Shown one piece after another: positions 35,813 through 44,564 of a stretch of DNA of 64,000 nucleotides. The stretch covers positions 229,313 to 293,312 of the forward strand of contig CAVTIX010000021.1 of assembly GCA_963734725.1 (NCBI GenBank). Reading direction: 5' to 3'. The DNA is from DASXKD01 sp963734725. Its GTDB lineage: Bacteria; Actinomycetota; Actinomycetes; Streptosporangiales; Streptosporangiaceae. The notes beneath the pieces were generated by a model that was not told the DNA's origin, made no database searches, and was given only the letters and a program-made list of their open reading frames with translations. A program made the translations under genes and the position numbers. Within the stretch, counting starts at the first letter, position 1, and each line of letters begins with the position of its first letter.

Positions 35813-37378
35813 TCACCGTGGGGCTGGGGGGAGCAAGACTCGGACGTTGCTCATCTGGCCCAGGAACGCCTCACCGAGCCCGGGGCGGCGCGGCGAAATG
35901 TCGATCGGCCGCGCGCTTCGTGGCCGCCCGGCCGGGATCGCTTGCACGACGAATTCCTGTATCCGTGCCGGGTTGACCGGGGTGAGGTGGATCATGCACA
36001 GTAGCTCGCCCTGCGCTCCGGGGATGGACCATGTCACGTCGGCGGATGTCGCCGCGGACACGATGTCGGTGACCGGGGTGGGATCGCCCAGCGGGCCGAT
36101 GTCGCCGACCAACTGGTCGATCTCGGCGCGGCGTTCCTTCAGGGGGCGGTCGAAGTTGACGTTCTCGGCGAAGATCCGGGCAGCCAGCGCGTCATCCCAG
36201 TTGCGGATCAGCTGTTCGGCTGACGTCCGCAGCTCCACGGTCTCTCGCCAGAGCACGATGGTTTCGGCGGCGGTGCTGTTCCTGGCCTGCACGCGTCCGA
36301 GTGCCTCAGTGGCCAGCGCGGAGGGTTCCCCGCGATGGCTGTTGGTCAAGACGACGATTCCGCTGCCGGAATCTGGATGCCAGCACATGAACAGAATGAA
36401 GCCCGGCAGGCCGCCGGCGTGAGACACCACGGCGCCGCGGCGCAGATCCATCGATATGCGCAGGCCTAGGCCGTAACCGCTGACACCGAAATGCAGCCCA
36501 CCGTCGGCGTGCGTCGTGATCGACGGCGTCTCGACCATGTGGATTCGCTGCAGCTCTCGCCGCGAGCTTCGGCTGAGCGGCCCGGCGTCCCGCGAATTCG
36601 GCGCCCGGAATGCCGAGCCCAGCCAGGTCACCCAGGTGGCCAGGTCGCGCACCGAACTCATCAAGCCGCCGGCCGCCGCGAAAGCGCCCGACGCCACGTG
36701 TGGGAACGGAATCCACTGACCATTGGGATCAAGCGAATACCCGCTGGCGCGCACGATGTCCGCCGGCGCGGCGTTGTCGAAGCACGTCGAATCAAGGCCG
36801 AGCGGCGCCAGCACCTCGTTCTCGACGAAGCGCTCGATGGGCTGGCCCACCGCCCGGGCGACCGCGAGACCGGCGAGCGTGTATCCGAGGTTGGAATACT
36901 CATAGGCGGTTCCCGGCAGGTGGCTGTAGCGCAGGCCGCTGCTGACCTGGGCGAGCAGATCCTGTTCGGTCGCGTCGATGAACGGGTTGACCCATGAGTT
37001 GTCTTCGGTCAGGCCGCCGGACATGCTGAACAGCATTCTCACGGTGGGTGGCTGGCACGGGTCTTCCGCTGTCCCCGCAGCGCTGAACTCGGGAAGCCAC
37101 TTGGTGATCGGGTCCTCCAGGCAGAGCGCGCCACGATCGCGCGCCAGGAGCGCCGCGCACGCAACGAAGCTCTTGGACATGGAGGCGATCGGGAACACCG
37201 TGTTCTCGTCCGGCACCAGTCCCGCGTCGTTCACCACACCGAATCCGGCACAGTGAAGCAGCCCTTCGGCACCCGCCAGCCCGTATACCAGGCCGCGCGC
37301 CTGGCCCGCGGCTGTGTACTGGCCGAACAACGCGTCCAACTCGGATTCGACTGGGACAGGGATGCTCTCATTCGACAT
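35813..37378 (-). CDS. Serine beta-lactamase-like hydrolase (class C/DD-peptidase family)
   Basis: 521 residues. The catalytic triad of the penicillin-binding/beta-lactamase fold is visible: SMSK (Ser-x-x-Lys, about residue 67), YSN (Tyr-x-Asn, about 162) and HAGG in the KTG position (about 333). A C-terminal extension of about 150 residues, with a second small domain, follows. No signal peptide is seen, so it may be a cytoplasmic esterase or peptidase rather than a resistance enzyme. GAAGGAAG precedes the ATG. Confidence 0.87.
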   Translation of the reverse strand: MSNESIPVPVESELDALFGQYTAAGQARGLVYGLAGAEGLLHCAGFGVVNDAGLVPDENTVFPIASMSKSFVACAALLARDRGALCLEDPITKWLPEFSAAGTAEDPCQPPTVRMLFSMSGGLTEDNSWVNPFIDATEQDLLAQVSSGLRYSHLPGTAYEYSNLGYTLAGLAVARAVGQPIERFVENEVLAPLGLDSTCFDNAAPADIVRASGYSLDPNGQWIPFPHVASGAFAAAGGLMSSVRDLATWVTWLGSAFRAPNSRDAGPLSRSSRRELQRIHMVETPSITTHADGGLHFGVSGYGLGLRISMDLRRGAVVSHAGGLPGFILFMCWHPDSGSGIVVLTNSHRGEPSALATEALGRVQARNSTAAETIVLWRETVELRTSAEQLIRNWDDALAARIFAENVNFDRPLKERRAEIDQLVGDIGPLGDPTPVTDIVSAATSADVTWSIPGAQGELLCMIHLTPVNPARIQEFVVQAIPAGRPRSARPIDISPRRPGLGEAFLGQMSNVRVLLPPAPR

Positions 37379-37486
37379 GCAGTTCAGCTTCCTTCGGTCC
37401 GGCGGCCAGCTGACTCGTCAGTGGCCGCGCTCGACGGGCAGGCAGAAGAAGACAACCTTCGAGCGGGGCCGCATGTCGGTGCCCGC

Positions 37487-37618
37487 TCAGCGCTGCTCCA
37501 CCTGCTTTCTGAGTCCAGCCCGAAGCTCGGTCCGGAGCCGCTGGACGAGATCGCGCAACAACGCAGTCGCCTCTTCGTCATCCTGGTCAGCATCGGCCGC
37601 GACGTGCCCGATGCGCAT
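37487..37618 (-). CDS. Candidate 43-residue acidic/helical protein
   Basis: ATG 37618 is preceded by GGAGG at eight bases and opens a charged, helical peptide (MRIGHVAADADQDDEEATAL, then LLRDLVQRLRTELRAGL). The frame is open further upstream without a start codon except GTG 37651. It lies between, and points from, the cyclic-nucleotide-binding gene toward the hydrolase. It is not recognised and may be a remnant. Confidence 0.3.
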   Translation of the reverse strand: MRIGHVAADADQDDEEATALLRDLVQRLRTELRAGLRKQVEQR

Positions 37619-37734
37619 AACCACAGCCTCCGCCGTATCCACCGTGCCCACCTCGCACAGCAGGTGGAGAGCCGACCTGAGAAGCGGCCTTGGAGCGAGG
37701 TCGCGTAGGTAGGACCCCGGTGTAATCTGAAAAA

Positions 37735-38247
37735 ATGGAGACGTTGCGGCTTGCGGCGATCCGCTTCTTCGCCGACTTGCCCGAAGACGAGCTTGCCGCC
37801 GTCGCGAGCATGGCGTCAGAGGCGGAAATCACTCCCGGGCAATTGCTCGCTGCAGAGGGGCGAACAGGGTATTCGCTGTACGCCGTCGAGAGCGGTACTG
37901 CCGATGTCGTCATCAATGGTGAGACGGTCGGAACAATCGGGGCTGGTGATGTCGTAGGCGAAATGGCCGTGCTTATGTCTCCGCCTGACTGGTCAGCGCC
38001 GCCGGAAGTGGCAATAGGCGGTTTGCGCACCGCCTCGGTCGTTGCGACCTCGCCGATGCGACTGATCATGCTGTTCAAGCGCGACGTTTGGGCGCTGGAC
38101 CGGCGAGCGCCGGTCATGATTCAGCGCTTGCGAGCAGTGCTCGATGAGCGTCGTGCGCAAGACGCTGAGCGCGCGCTCGGCAATCAGCGCGCGCAGAGCG
38201 AGCAGGGCGGTTCTCCGGGCTCAGATCCGCCCGCCGACAACGCCTAA
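37735..38247 (+). CDS. Cyclic nucleotide-binding domain protein
   Basis: 170 residues, essentially one cNMP-binding beta-roll (FFADLPEDELAAVASM, then GYSLYAVESGTADVVINGE and IGAGDVVGEMAVL, the phosphate-binding cassette region). A short charged tail follows. There is no helix-turn-helix, so it is not a Crp-type regulator; it may sense a cyclic nucleotide for a partner protein. TAATCT ten bases upstream of the ATG suggests a leaderless mRNA. Confidence 0.82.
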   Translation: METLRLAAIRFFADLPEDELAAVASMASEAEITPGQLLAAEGRTGYSLYAVESGTADVVINGETVGTIGAGDVVGEMAVLMSPPDWSAPPEVAIGGLRTASVVATSPMRLIMLFKRDVWALDRRAPVMIQRLRAVLDERRAQDAERALGNQRAQSEQGGSPGSDPPADNA

Positions 38248-38394
38248 ACATCTTCGATGCCATGCCTGAAGCTAGCTCGACCGGTACATGCGACGGCCGA
38301 TCGGGCAGTTAACCCCAACTGGTGATGTCTGCGGCCTCCACTGGCTCAGCCTAATGCGCATGCGATCGTGCGCGTTCGGCATGGCCGCCGATCC

Positions 38395-38497
38395 ATCAGC
38401 CCGGCGATAGCACCGGGGCGGGTGCAAGCCCGGGCCGGCCTGGGCGTCGCCCCAGCGAGAGCCCGCGGCCGCTATCAGCCCGGCGATAGCGCCGGGG
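38395..38497. repeat. Pair of 24-bp direct repeats
   Basis: ATCAGCCCGGCGATAGC-A-CCGGGG at 38395-38418 recurs at 38474-38497 with one mismatch. The pair brackets 55 bases of non-coding DNA at the end of the VOC gene. Nothing else is recognised in 38248-38505. Confidence 0.6.
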
Positions 38498-38505
38498 GGC
38501 GGCCG

Positions 38506-38961
38506 TCAGTTGATGTCGAACTCGTTGCCCTCGGGGTCATTCAACGCGACCGCGTAGTGGTCCACGCCCTCCTCGAGTTCCTCGCTCAGGTCGCTGAGCA
38601 GCGTGGCGCCGAGATCACACAGCCGCAGGGCCTCGGCGTCCACGCGCTTCTTGCGGGCCTCGATCGGGAGGTCTGGCCCGCCGCTGGCGTGGATGTCGAT
38701 GTGGAGCCGATTGCTAGTGGTCTTGCGGTCGGGCACGACCTGGATCCAGATGCGGGGTCCGGCGCCATCCGGATCGATGATGCAGTCCGTCCCCCGGCCG
38801 AGCCAGGACTCGGGCAGTCCGACGTCGCGCCGCCAGTCGTCCCAGGTGGCGAAGTCGGCCGGCGGCGGCTCCAGCACGTAGCCCAGGGCCTCGGCCCAGA
38901 AGCGGGCCAGCGGCTCCGGGTGGCCGACGCAATTGATGACGAGTTGGTACCGGACAGCCAT
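38506..38961 (-). CDS. VOC-family protein
   Basis: 151 residues from ATG 38961 (AGGAGACCC upstream); the open frame continues to 39075 without similarity. The pattern MAVRYQLVINCVGHPEPLAR, then FWAEALGYVLEPPP and the C-terminal VALNDPEGNEFDIN is that of actinobacterial glyoxalase-like VOC proteins, with candidate ligands His14, the HIDIHA His and the terminal Glu. The substrate is unknown. It is the last gene before half-repeat C. Confidence 0.85.
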   Translation of the reverse strand: MAVRYQLVINCVGHPEPLARFWAEALGYVLEPPPADFATWDDWRRDVGLPESWLGRGTDCIIDPDGAGPRIWIQVVPDRKTTSNRLHIDIHASGGPDLPIEARKKRVDAEALRLCDLGATLLSDLSEELEEGVDHYAVALNDPEGNEFDIN

Positions 38962-39109
38962 GGGTCTCCTCAAGTCAGGCCGCGGCGTCGCCGGACGGCC
39001 CGGCAAGTATGCCGAGGCCCTACGACAGTCCGGCGCGTCCAGAGCGGACCGGTCGTGACCGGACGATCGGCGCAACCGAGTCTGCCCAGATCACGGGCAT
39101 CGCCGCTGG

Positions 39110-39164
39110 TGGTGGCAGGTCCAGGGTTCGAACCTGGGTAGGCTTAGCCGACGGTTTTACAGAC
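39110..39164 (-). repeat. tRNA-Tyr 3'-half copy C (putative attachment-site remnant)
   Basis: The best-preserved copy. On the minus strand it reads GTCTGTAAAACCGTC, with anticodon GTA in the loop CTGTAAA, variable arm GGCTTAGCC, T-arm CCAGG-TTCGAAC-CCTGG, acceptor ACCTGCC, A and CCA. The 5' side of the anticodon stem does not match, so the copied unit starts at the anticodon loop. Confidence 0.85.
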
Positions 39165-39209
39165 ATCTCCTAAACATGGCCTGACCTGCGGGTATGTTCC
39201 GCGCTTTCG

Positions 39210-39230
39210 AACTTCTCCGCGTATTCGCCG
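39210..39230 (+). repeat. 21-bp direct repeat near the left end of segment C-D
   Basis: The core CTTCTCCGCGTATTCGCCG plus two leading A residues is identical to 55739-55759, near the right end of the same segment and in the same orientation. On the minus strand both can be read as GEYAEKF within otherwise different sequence. Confidence 0.6.
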
Positions 39231-39389
39231 CGCCGTCCGTGCAATCCATGCGGCGAGCGCCCGCAGTGCAACGGATGCTAACGCGAACCATCCAGACAGG
39301 GCCTGACGTCTGCATGGAACCGGTGAACTCGCAGTGACAACGTCGCGCTGGGCCATCAACTCGGATGGCCGGAGGAGCCTGCCGTGTGG

Positions 39390-39743
39390 TTACCGCCAGT
39401 CCGAGGAGGCGGTAACGCCTTCCCTGGACACGCGTACGGTCAGGTCGGTGCGTGCTTCCAGCCGGGCTGCCACCGCATCGAGGTGGGCGCCCAGCACGGT
39501 GCTGGCGTCCCAGTCCGCGCAGTGCAGCCACACGTGCCAGCCGATCGCATTGCGGGTGCGGCGCTGGCCGAACTCTTGATCGGTGCTGACCACGACCGCG
39601 TGGTGCCCAGACGCCCACACCGTCAACGCGTCATCACTGGCGGCCGCCGGCCCGACCGCGCTGGCGGTCCAGCACTGGTGGTGGCGTCGCCGGAGCATCC
39701 GGCCGACCGCGGCGTCGACGTCGTGATCGGGGAGAAAGCGCAC
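39390..39743 (-). CDS. DUF5615-family PIN-like toxin
   Basis: 117 residues: MRFLPDHDVDAAVGRML with the first acid, DDALTVWASGHHAVVVSTDQ with the central acid and a C-terminal strand/helix pattern, as in DUF5615 toxins. GTG 39743 follows the TAG of the antitoxin directly (TAGGTG). The antitoxin is truncated, so the toxin would be unpaired if expressed. Confidence 0.75.
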   Translation of the reverse strand: MRFLPDHDVDAAVGRMLRRRHHQCWTASAVGPAAASDDALTVWASGHHAVVVSTDQEFGQRRTRNAIGWHVWLHCADWDASTVLGAHLDAVAARLEARTDLTVRVSREGVTASSDWR

Positions 39744-39920
39744 CTACCCGGCCGCGGCCAGCAGCCGCCGGGCCTCATCCACATCAGCCGACCGCAGGTC
39801 CGGGAACGCCTCCAGGATCGCCTCGGCAGCGAAGCCCTGCCGCAGGTAATCCTGCACGGTCGACACCCGGATCCGGGTGCCCGCGAACGCCGGGGCGCTG
39901 GCATGCACCCCACGGCGCTT
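39744..39920 (-). pseudogene. DUF433 antitoxin gene, 5' end lost at an IS110 junction
   Basis: The C-terminal 55 or so residues match DUF433 antitoxins (FAGTRIRVSTVQDYLRQGFA, then ILEAFPDLRSADVDEARRLL). Upstream of about 39920 the frame is antisense to an IS110-type transposase, and the first helices are missing. Insertion or recombination of the IS removed the start. Confidence 0.7.
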
Positions 39921-40664
39921 GATCTTGGCGCAGTTGCTGCGGGCGGGCCTGCTGCCGGAGGCGTGGATCGCCCCGCCGCCGGTGCGCCAGCTGCGGGCGC
40001 TGCTGCGCCACCGGGTGGCTCTGGTGCGGCTGCGGACCCTGCTGCGCAACCGGATCCACGCCATCGTCGCCGACTATGGCCATGACCGGCCGCGCGGCGG
40101 GTACTGGACCGGCCCGGGCCGGGGCTGGCTCGCCTCCCTGCCACTGCCGGCCGTGTCCCGCGAGCTGGTTGAGGACGACCTGGGCCTGATCGACGCCCTG
40201 GAGGCCGTGATCGACCGGCTGGACTGGGAGGTGCATCAGCGGGCCCGGTCCGACCCGCGGGTCAAGGTGCTCACCCAGCTGCCGGGAGTGGGGCCGTTCA
40301 CCGCGCTGGTCATCCTCGCCGAGGTCGGTGATGTGAGCCGGTTCGGGTCGGCGCGCAAGCTGGCGTCCTGGGCTGGGCTCACCCCGACCGTCCGCGGCAG
40401 CGACCGCGTCGCCCACTACGGGCACATCTCCAAACAGGGCTCGGTGCTGCTGCGCTGGGTGCTGTGCGAGGCGCGCATACCGCCAAGCGCTCCCCCCAGT
40501 TCGCCGCCGCCTTCCAGGCCATCGCCGCACGGCGCGGGAAGAAGATCGCCACCACGGCGGTCGCCCGCAAGCTGCTCACCCGCGCCTGGCGCCTGCTCAC
40601 CGACGCCGAACACATAACCCCGCAGCCCACCACAGCATCCGCGCCCCTGGCGGAGCCGCGGTGA
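39920..40664 (+). mobile_element. IS110/IS116-family transposase remnant
   Basis: The plus strand encodes AQLLRAGLLPEAWIAPPPVR and the C-terminal transposase_20 domain (QLPGVGPFTALVILAEVGDV, then RKLASWAGLTPTVRGS). The N-terminal DEDD catalytic domain is missing. Near 40474 the frame shifts and continues as HTAKRSPQFAAAFQAI through LLTRAWRLLTDAEH. The element is therefore both 5'-truncated and frameshifted. Its left edge coincides with the broken DUF433 gene. Confidence 0.85.
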
Positions 40665-41337
40665 CAGGCCCGGAGCGGGTCGCCAGGCCCCGGGCGAGCT
40701 CGAAGAATACCCTGAGCCGGGCCACCGCCCGCGCTCGAAGATCTGACTGAGCAGCCCGGGTCCCCGGATGACATGGTCATGGCCCCGCCCACCCGGGAGG
40801 CGGCCGAATGGGTGGATGTGAGACCACTCCGGCGGACAGCACCCGGGGAGCCCAGCCCAGCGAACCCCGGCCCGGCTACCACAACCGGCAGGCCCTTCCT
40901 CGCTTGCATCATCGGCCGCCGCTCGCCCGGCATCAAGCTCGTTCGTCCTCGCCCGCGCCCTGACGGGCGCTAACGCTAACGCTCCGGGCGCTGACCCCGG
41001 CCGCGCGGCAGCGCGGAACCGGCAGCTACGAGGAAAGCCAGCAAACCAGTCCCTACCCAGCCCGACGACCCGCAGCAAGTCACCGGGCCAAATCACCACG
41101 CTCTCTTGACAGAAGGTTCCCCCATGGGCGGGCATTCTGCGCGTCGGCAAGCCAGCGCGGCCGCCGATGGCACCGCCGAAGGAAGCGGACCGGCTGCTGG
41201 CGTAGCTCATGGTTCTGGCATAGGGCGCTGCGCCGGCCGTCGCCAGAGCTAGCACCCCGCAGTTGAAGATTTTTTTAGGAGGTGAACGCCCGGTGGCGCG
41301 ATGATGAACAAATCCTGACTACGCCGCGGGGACGGGG
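40665..41337. other. Non-coding region upstream of the SulP gene
   Basis: About 670 bases without a supported gene. It may include the right end of the IS110 element. Near its end, AGGAGGTGA (41278-41286) is a near-perfect ribosome-binding site followed only by very short frames (GTG GCG CGA TGA and ATG ATG AAC AAA TCC TGA), before the SulP start at 41338. Confidence 0.4.
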
Positions 41338-43056
41338 GTGAGAACCGTGCTGGATTCCCCGGAGCGCCGCTGGCGAGGGTGGGCGCGGGCATGCCCGGTG
41401 CTGCAGGGGGTGCTGCCCATCGAGCGATCCCGGGTGCCCGCCGATGCCCTGGCCGGCCTGACGCTGGCCGCCCTGGGCATCCCCGCGGTTCTCGGCTACG
41501 CCAAGATCGCCGGGATGCCCCTGGTCACTGGGTTGTACACGATGCTTCTGCCGATGGCGGTGTATGCCATCCTCGGTTCCTCCCGCCACCTGGTGGTGGC
41601 CGCGGATTCCGCGACCGCAGTGATACTCGCCGCGGCGCTCACCGGTCTTGCGGCGGCGGGTTCGGAGCGGTATGTCCGGCTGGCCGGGCTGGCGGCCCTG
41701 CTGACCGGGGGGATGCTGCTGGTGGCCCGGCTGGCCCGGCTCAGCTTCCTGGCCAACTTCTTGTCCCGGACCGTGCTAGTGGGGTTCTTGACCGGCGTCG
41801 GCATCCAGGTCGCGGCCGGGCAGCTGCCCGACATGCTCGGGGTCACCGCCGAGGGCAGGCAGACCCTGCCCAAGCTCGCGGACACCGCCCGCGCGCTCCC
41901 GCACGTGCACTGGGCGGATGTGGCGGTGTCGATCGCGGTCATTGTGGTCGTGGTGGCGGCCCGCGGCATCAACCGCCGGTTCAACCGCCGGATCCCGGGC
42001 CTGCTGATCGCGGTGATCATCGCGATCATCGTGAGCTGGGCTCGGGATCTGGCCGGCCACGGCGTGGCGGTGGTCGGGCCCGTCCCGCGCGGGCTGCCGA
42101 GCCTGGGGCTGCCCGCTCTCGGCTGGCACGACACCGGGGCGCTGCTTGGCGTCGCGGCGTCGATGACCGTGGTCATCTTGGCCCAGAGCGCGGCCACCTC
42201 CCGGGCCTACGCCGGCAAGTACGAGGAGCCGTTCAGCGAGGCCACCGATCTGGTCGGCCTGGGGGCGGCCAACGCCGCCGCCGCGTTCTCCGGCACGTTC
42301 GTGGTCAACGGCAGCCCGACCAAAACGCAGATCGTGGACAGCGCCGGCGGCCGCAGCCAGCTGTCCCAGCTCACCGCCTCTGCCGTGGTCTTGATCGTCT
42401 TGGTGCTGCTCACCGGGCCGCTGGCCTACCTGCCCGACGCCGCCCTGGCCGCGGTGGTCTTCCTGATCGCCGTCGAACTCATCGACGTCGAGGGAATGCG
42501 GCACATCCTGGCGCGCAGGAAACACGAGTTCGCCGTGGCCCTGCTCACCACGGCCGCGGTGGTGATCCTAGGAGTCGAATACGGCATCGTGCTCGCCATC
42601 ATCGCCTCGATGATCGACCACCTGCGGCACAGCTACAGCCCGCTCAACTGCGTCCTGGTCAAGTCACCAGAAGGGCACTGGCAGCCGGTCCCGGCGAAGC
42701 CAGGCACCCGCACCGAAGACGGCCTGGTGGTCTACCGGTTCGGCACCAGCCTGTACTACGCCAACGCCAGCAAGCTCCTCGATGACCTCGTGGCACTGGT
42801 CGCCTACGGCGGCCCGCTGCGCTGGCTGGTCATCGACTGCGCCGCCATCGGCGACGTGGACTACACCGCATCCGCGGTCCTGGCCAGAGTCGTCGAGCAC
42901 GCTCACCAGCATGACGTGCACCTAGCGCTCAGCTCCGTCCTCGGCCCGGTGCGGCAGCAACTCGACCGCTACGGCATCACCAAGGCCCTGGGCCAAGACG
43001 CCTACTTCGACACCCCCGGCCAGGCCCTGGAAGCCTTCCACTCCACCGTGCATTAG
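41338..43056 (+). CDS. SulP-family anion transporter with STAS domain
   Basis: 572 residues. About 10-12 hydrophobic segments cover residues 35-430, including the SulP signature region (KIAGMPLVTGLYTMLLPMAV), the conserved NGSPTKTQ loop and a YGIVLAIIASM helix. A cytoplasmic STAS domain (about 440-565) ends the protein. Relatives move sulfate, bicarbonate or other anions, and the substrate here cannot be read. The GTG start follows GGGGACGGGG. Confidence 0.92.
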   Translation: MRTVLDSPERRWRGWARACPVLQGVLPIERSRVPADALAGLTLAALGIPAVLGYAKIAGMPLVTGLYTMLLPMAVYAILGSSRHLVVAADSATAVILAAALTGLAAAGSERYVRLAGLAALLTGGMLLVARLARLSFLANFLSRTVLVGFLTGVGIQVAAGQLPDMLGVTAEGRQTLPKLADTARALPHVHWADVAVSIAVIVVVVAARGINRRFNRRIPGLLIAVIIAIIVSWARDLAGHGVAVVGPVPRGLPSLGLPALGWHDTGALLGVAASMTVVILAQSAATSRAYAGKYEEPFSEATDLVGLGAANAAAAFSGTFVVNGSPTKTQIVDSAGGRSQLSQLTASAVVLIVLVLLTGPLAYLPDAALAAVVFLIAVELIDVEGMRHILARRKHEFAVALLTTAAVVILGVEYGIVLAIIASMIDHLRHSYSPLNCVLVKSPEGHWQPVPAKPGTRTEDGLVVYRFGTSLYYANASKLLDDLVALVAYGGPLRWLVIDCAAIGDVDYTASAVLARVVEHAHQHDVHLALSSVLGPVRQQLDRYGITKALGQDAYFDTPGQALEAFHSTVH

Positions 43057-44564
43057 GTCAGGCACTGAAGCCGGTGATCTCGCGGCCAACCAAGCGCCCG
43101 CATGGGATGGGTGCCCTCGAAGGTGGGCAACCGGCACCACAACTGGTGGATTCCCGCCCCGATACGCATCATGCCCACGGACAAGCTCCGGCCAATGGCG
43201 CGGGCCGCAGCTGTGGCTGCCCCGTGGAACGCGGTCTACCGCGCAAATCGCGCAGCCGGGCCGGCCGCGCCTCGACATCCGCAGCTGTGCACCAGGGCCG
43301 TGTCGATGCGTTCACCTACGAGCAGACGCAGTCCGGTATGTACGGGAGATCGGCGACCTCCCGGCACGGTGCCCGAAGGTGTTCGTCCCGCTTCACCGGC
43401 CCTACCCGGTGATGGGGGTGGGCGTGCCCCTCGGTGCTACCGGACCGTTCAGGTGTGGATCCGGCGGCGGGGCACGTACAAGGTCGATTCGGCTCGGGTC
43501 GTACCTGGACCTGAAGACGCACGAGTCGGGGGCCCAGGTGATGCACCTCAGTGTGACGGTGCGGGTGAAGCCGAGCACGGCTAGGTTCTTCCCGCATTCG
43601 TCGTGCGGCCCTTCGAGGTAGCGACGGGGCGAGTTACCGGTCGAGCCAGTCCCACCTGATTGCTATTTCGTCGCGAATCGACCGTGAACGGGAAACGTCC
43701 GGGCATGCCGCGGACCGGCCGCCCGCCGGGTCGTCATGAGCCCTGGCGGCTATGTCGATGCCGTTTCCGCGACTCGTGTTCTCATGCCTGGCAGGGCTGA
43801 CGGGTCATCGGCTAATGAACGTCCACCGGACCATGTGCGCTGGATACGGCCAGCGAACGAGCGGTCGCGGTCAGGGCGTCACTGGGGGATCGCCATCCGC
43901 GCGCCCCGCGGCGGCTGGCGCGGGCGGCGGCGCCGCGCCTGCCCCAAGGCCGCGGCCTGCCGATCGCCCGGGAAAGGACCTGGCCGCATGCCTGAATCGT
44001 ACTCATCCCCGCTACGCGGCCCACGTCTGAAGCGGGTTCGTAAATCACAGGTAAAGCTTTGCCTATAAAAGTCCTGGTAAATCGCCGCAGGCCTGGTGTT
44101 TCGCACGTCAGGCCCGTTTGTGCACTTCGCCCGCCTGCCCCGCGCCGCCTGAAAACTTGACGCAAACGTCAACAAGCCTGCGACCAAAGATCGCTAAGGG
44201 ACAGCGAGCTAATTCATGCCTAGACAGTGGTAGTGAAGGTTGGTTAACGTCGGCGGTGATCTCGCGTGATCGACGTATGGCTAGCGGGGAAAAAGCGCGG
44301 CCGGCTACGCGGGCGGGACACCGGTTGCGCAGGCGGCGGGACCTGATTGCGCCGACGGCAGCATGTCCGCCGCGGCGGAGGCCGGCCACGGAAGTGGCAG
44401 GTGCGGTTGTGGAGAGGGCAGGAGGCAGATCGCCGGCCGTCGCAAGCGGCCGGAACGGGTGAGGTTTAGCCGCCCATGGTGAGTTCCCCTGGAATGTCTC
44501 CCGCCAGTGTTTGGCTAGCTCGGGGCCGCCCATGCCGGAGACCCCGCGGACCGGAGGTGACCTA
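43057..44564. other. 1.5-kb region without a supported gene
   Basis: Short overlapping frames on both strands have no recognised domain and no consistent start signals. A comparatively AT-rich patch near 44035-44090 (TATAAAAGT) could hold a promoter for the phosphoesterase gene. It is probably decayed DNA. Confidence 0.45.
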
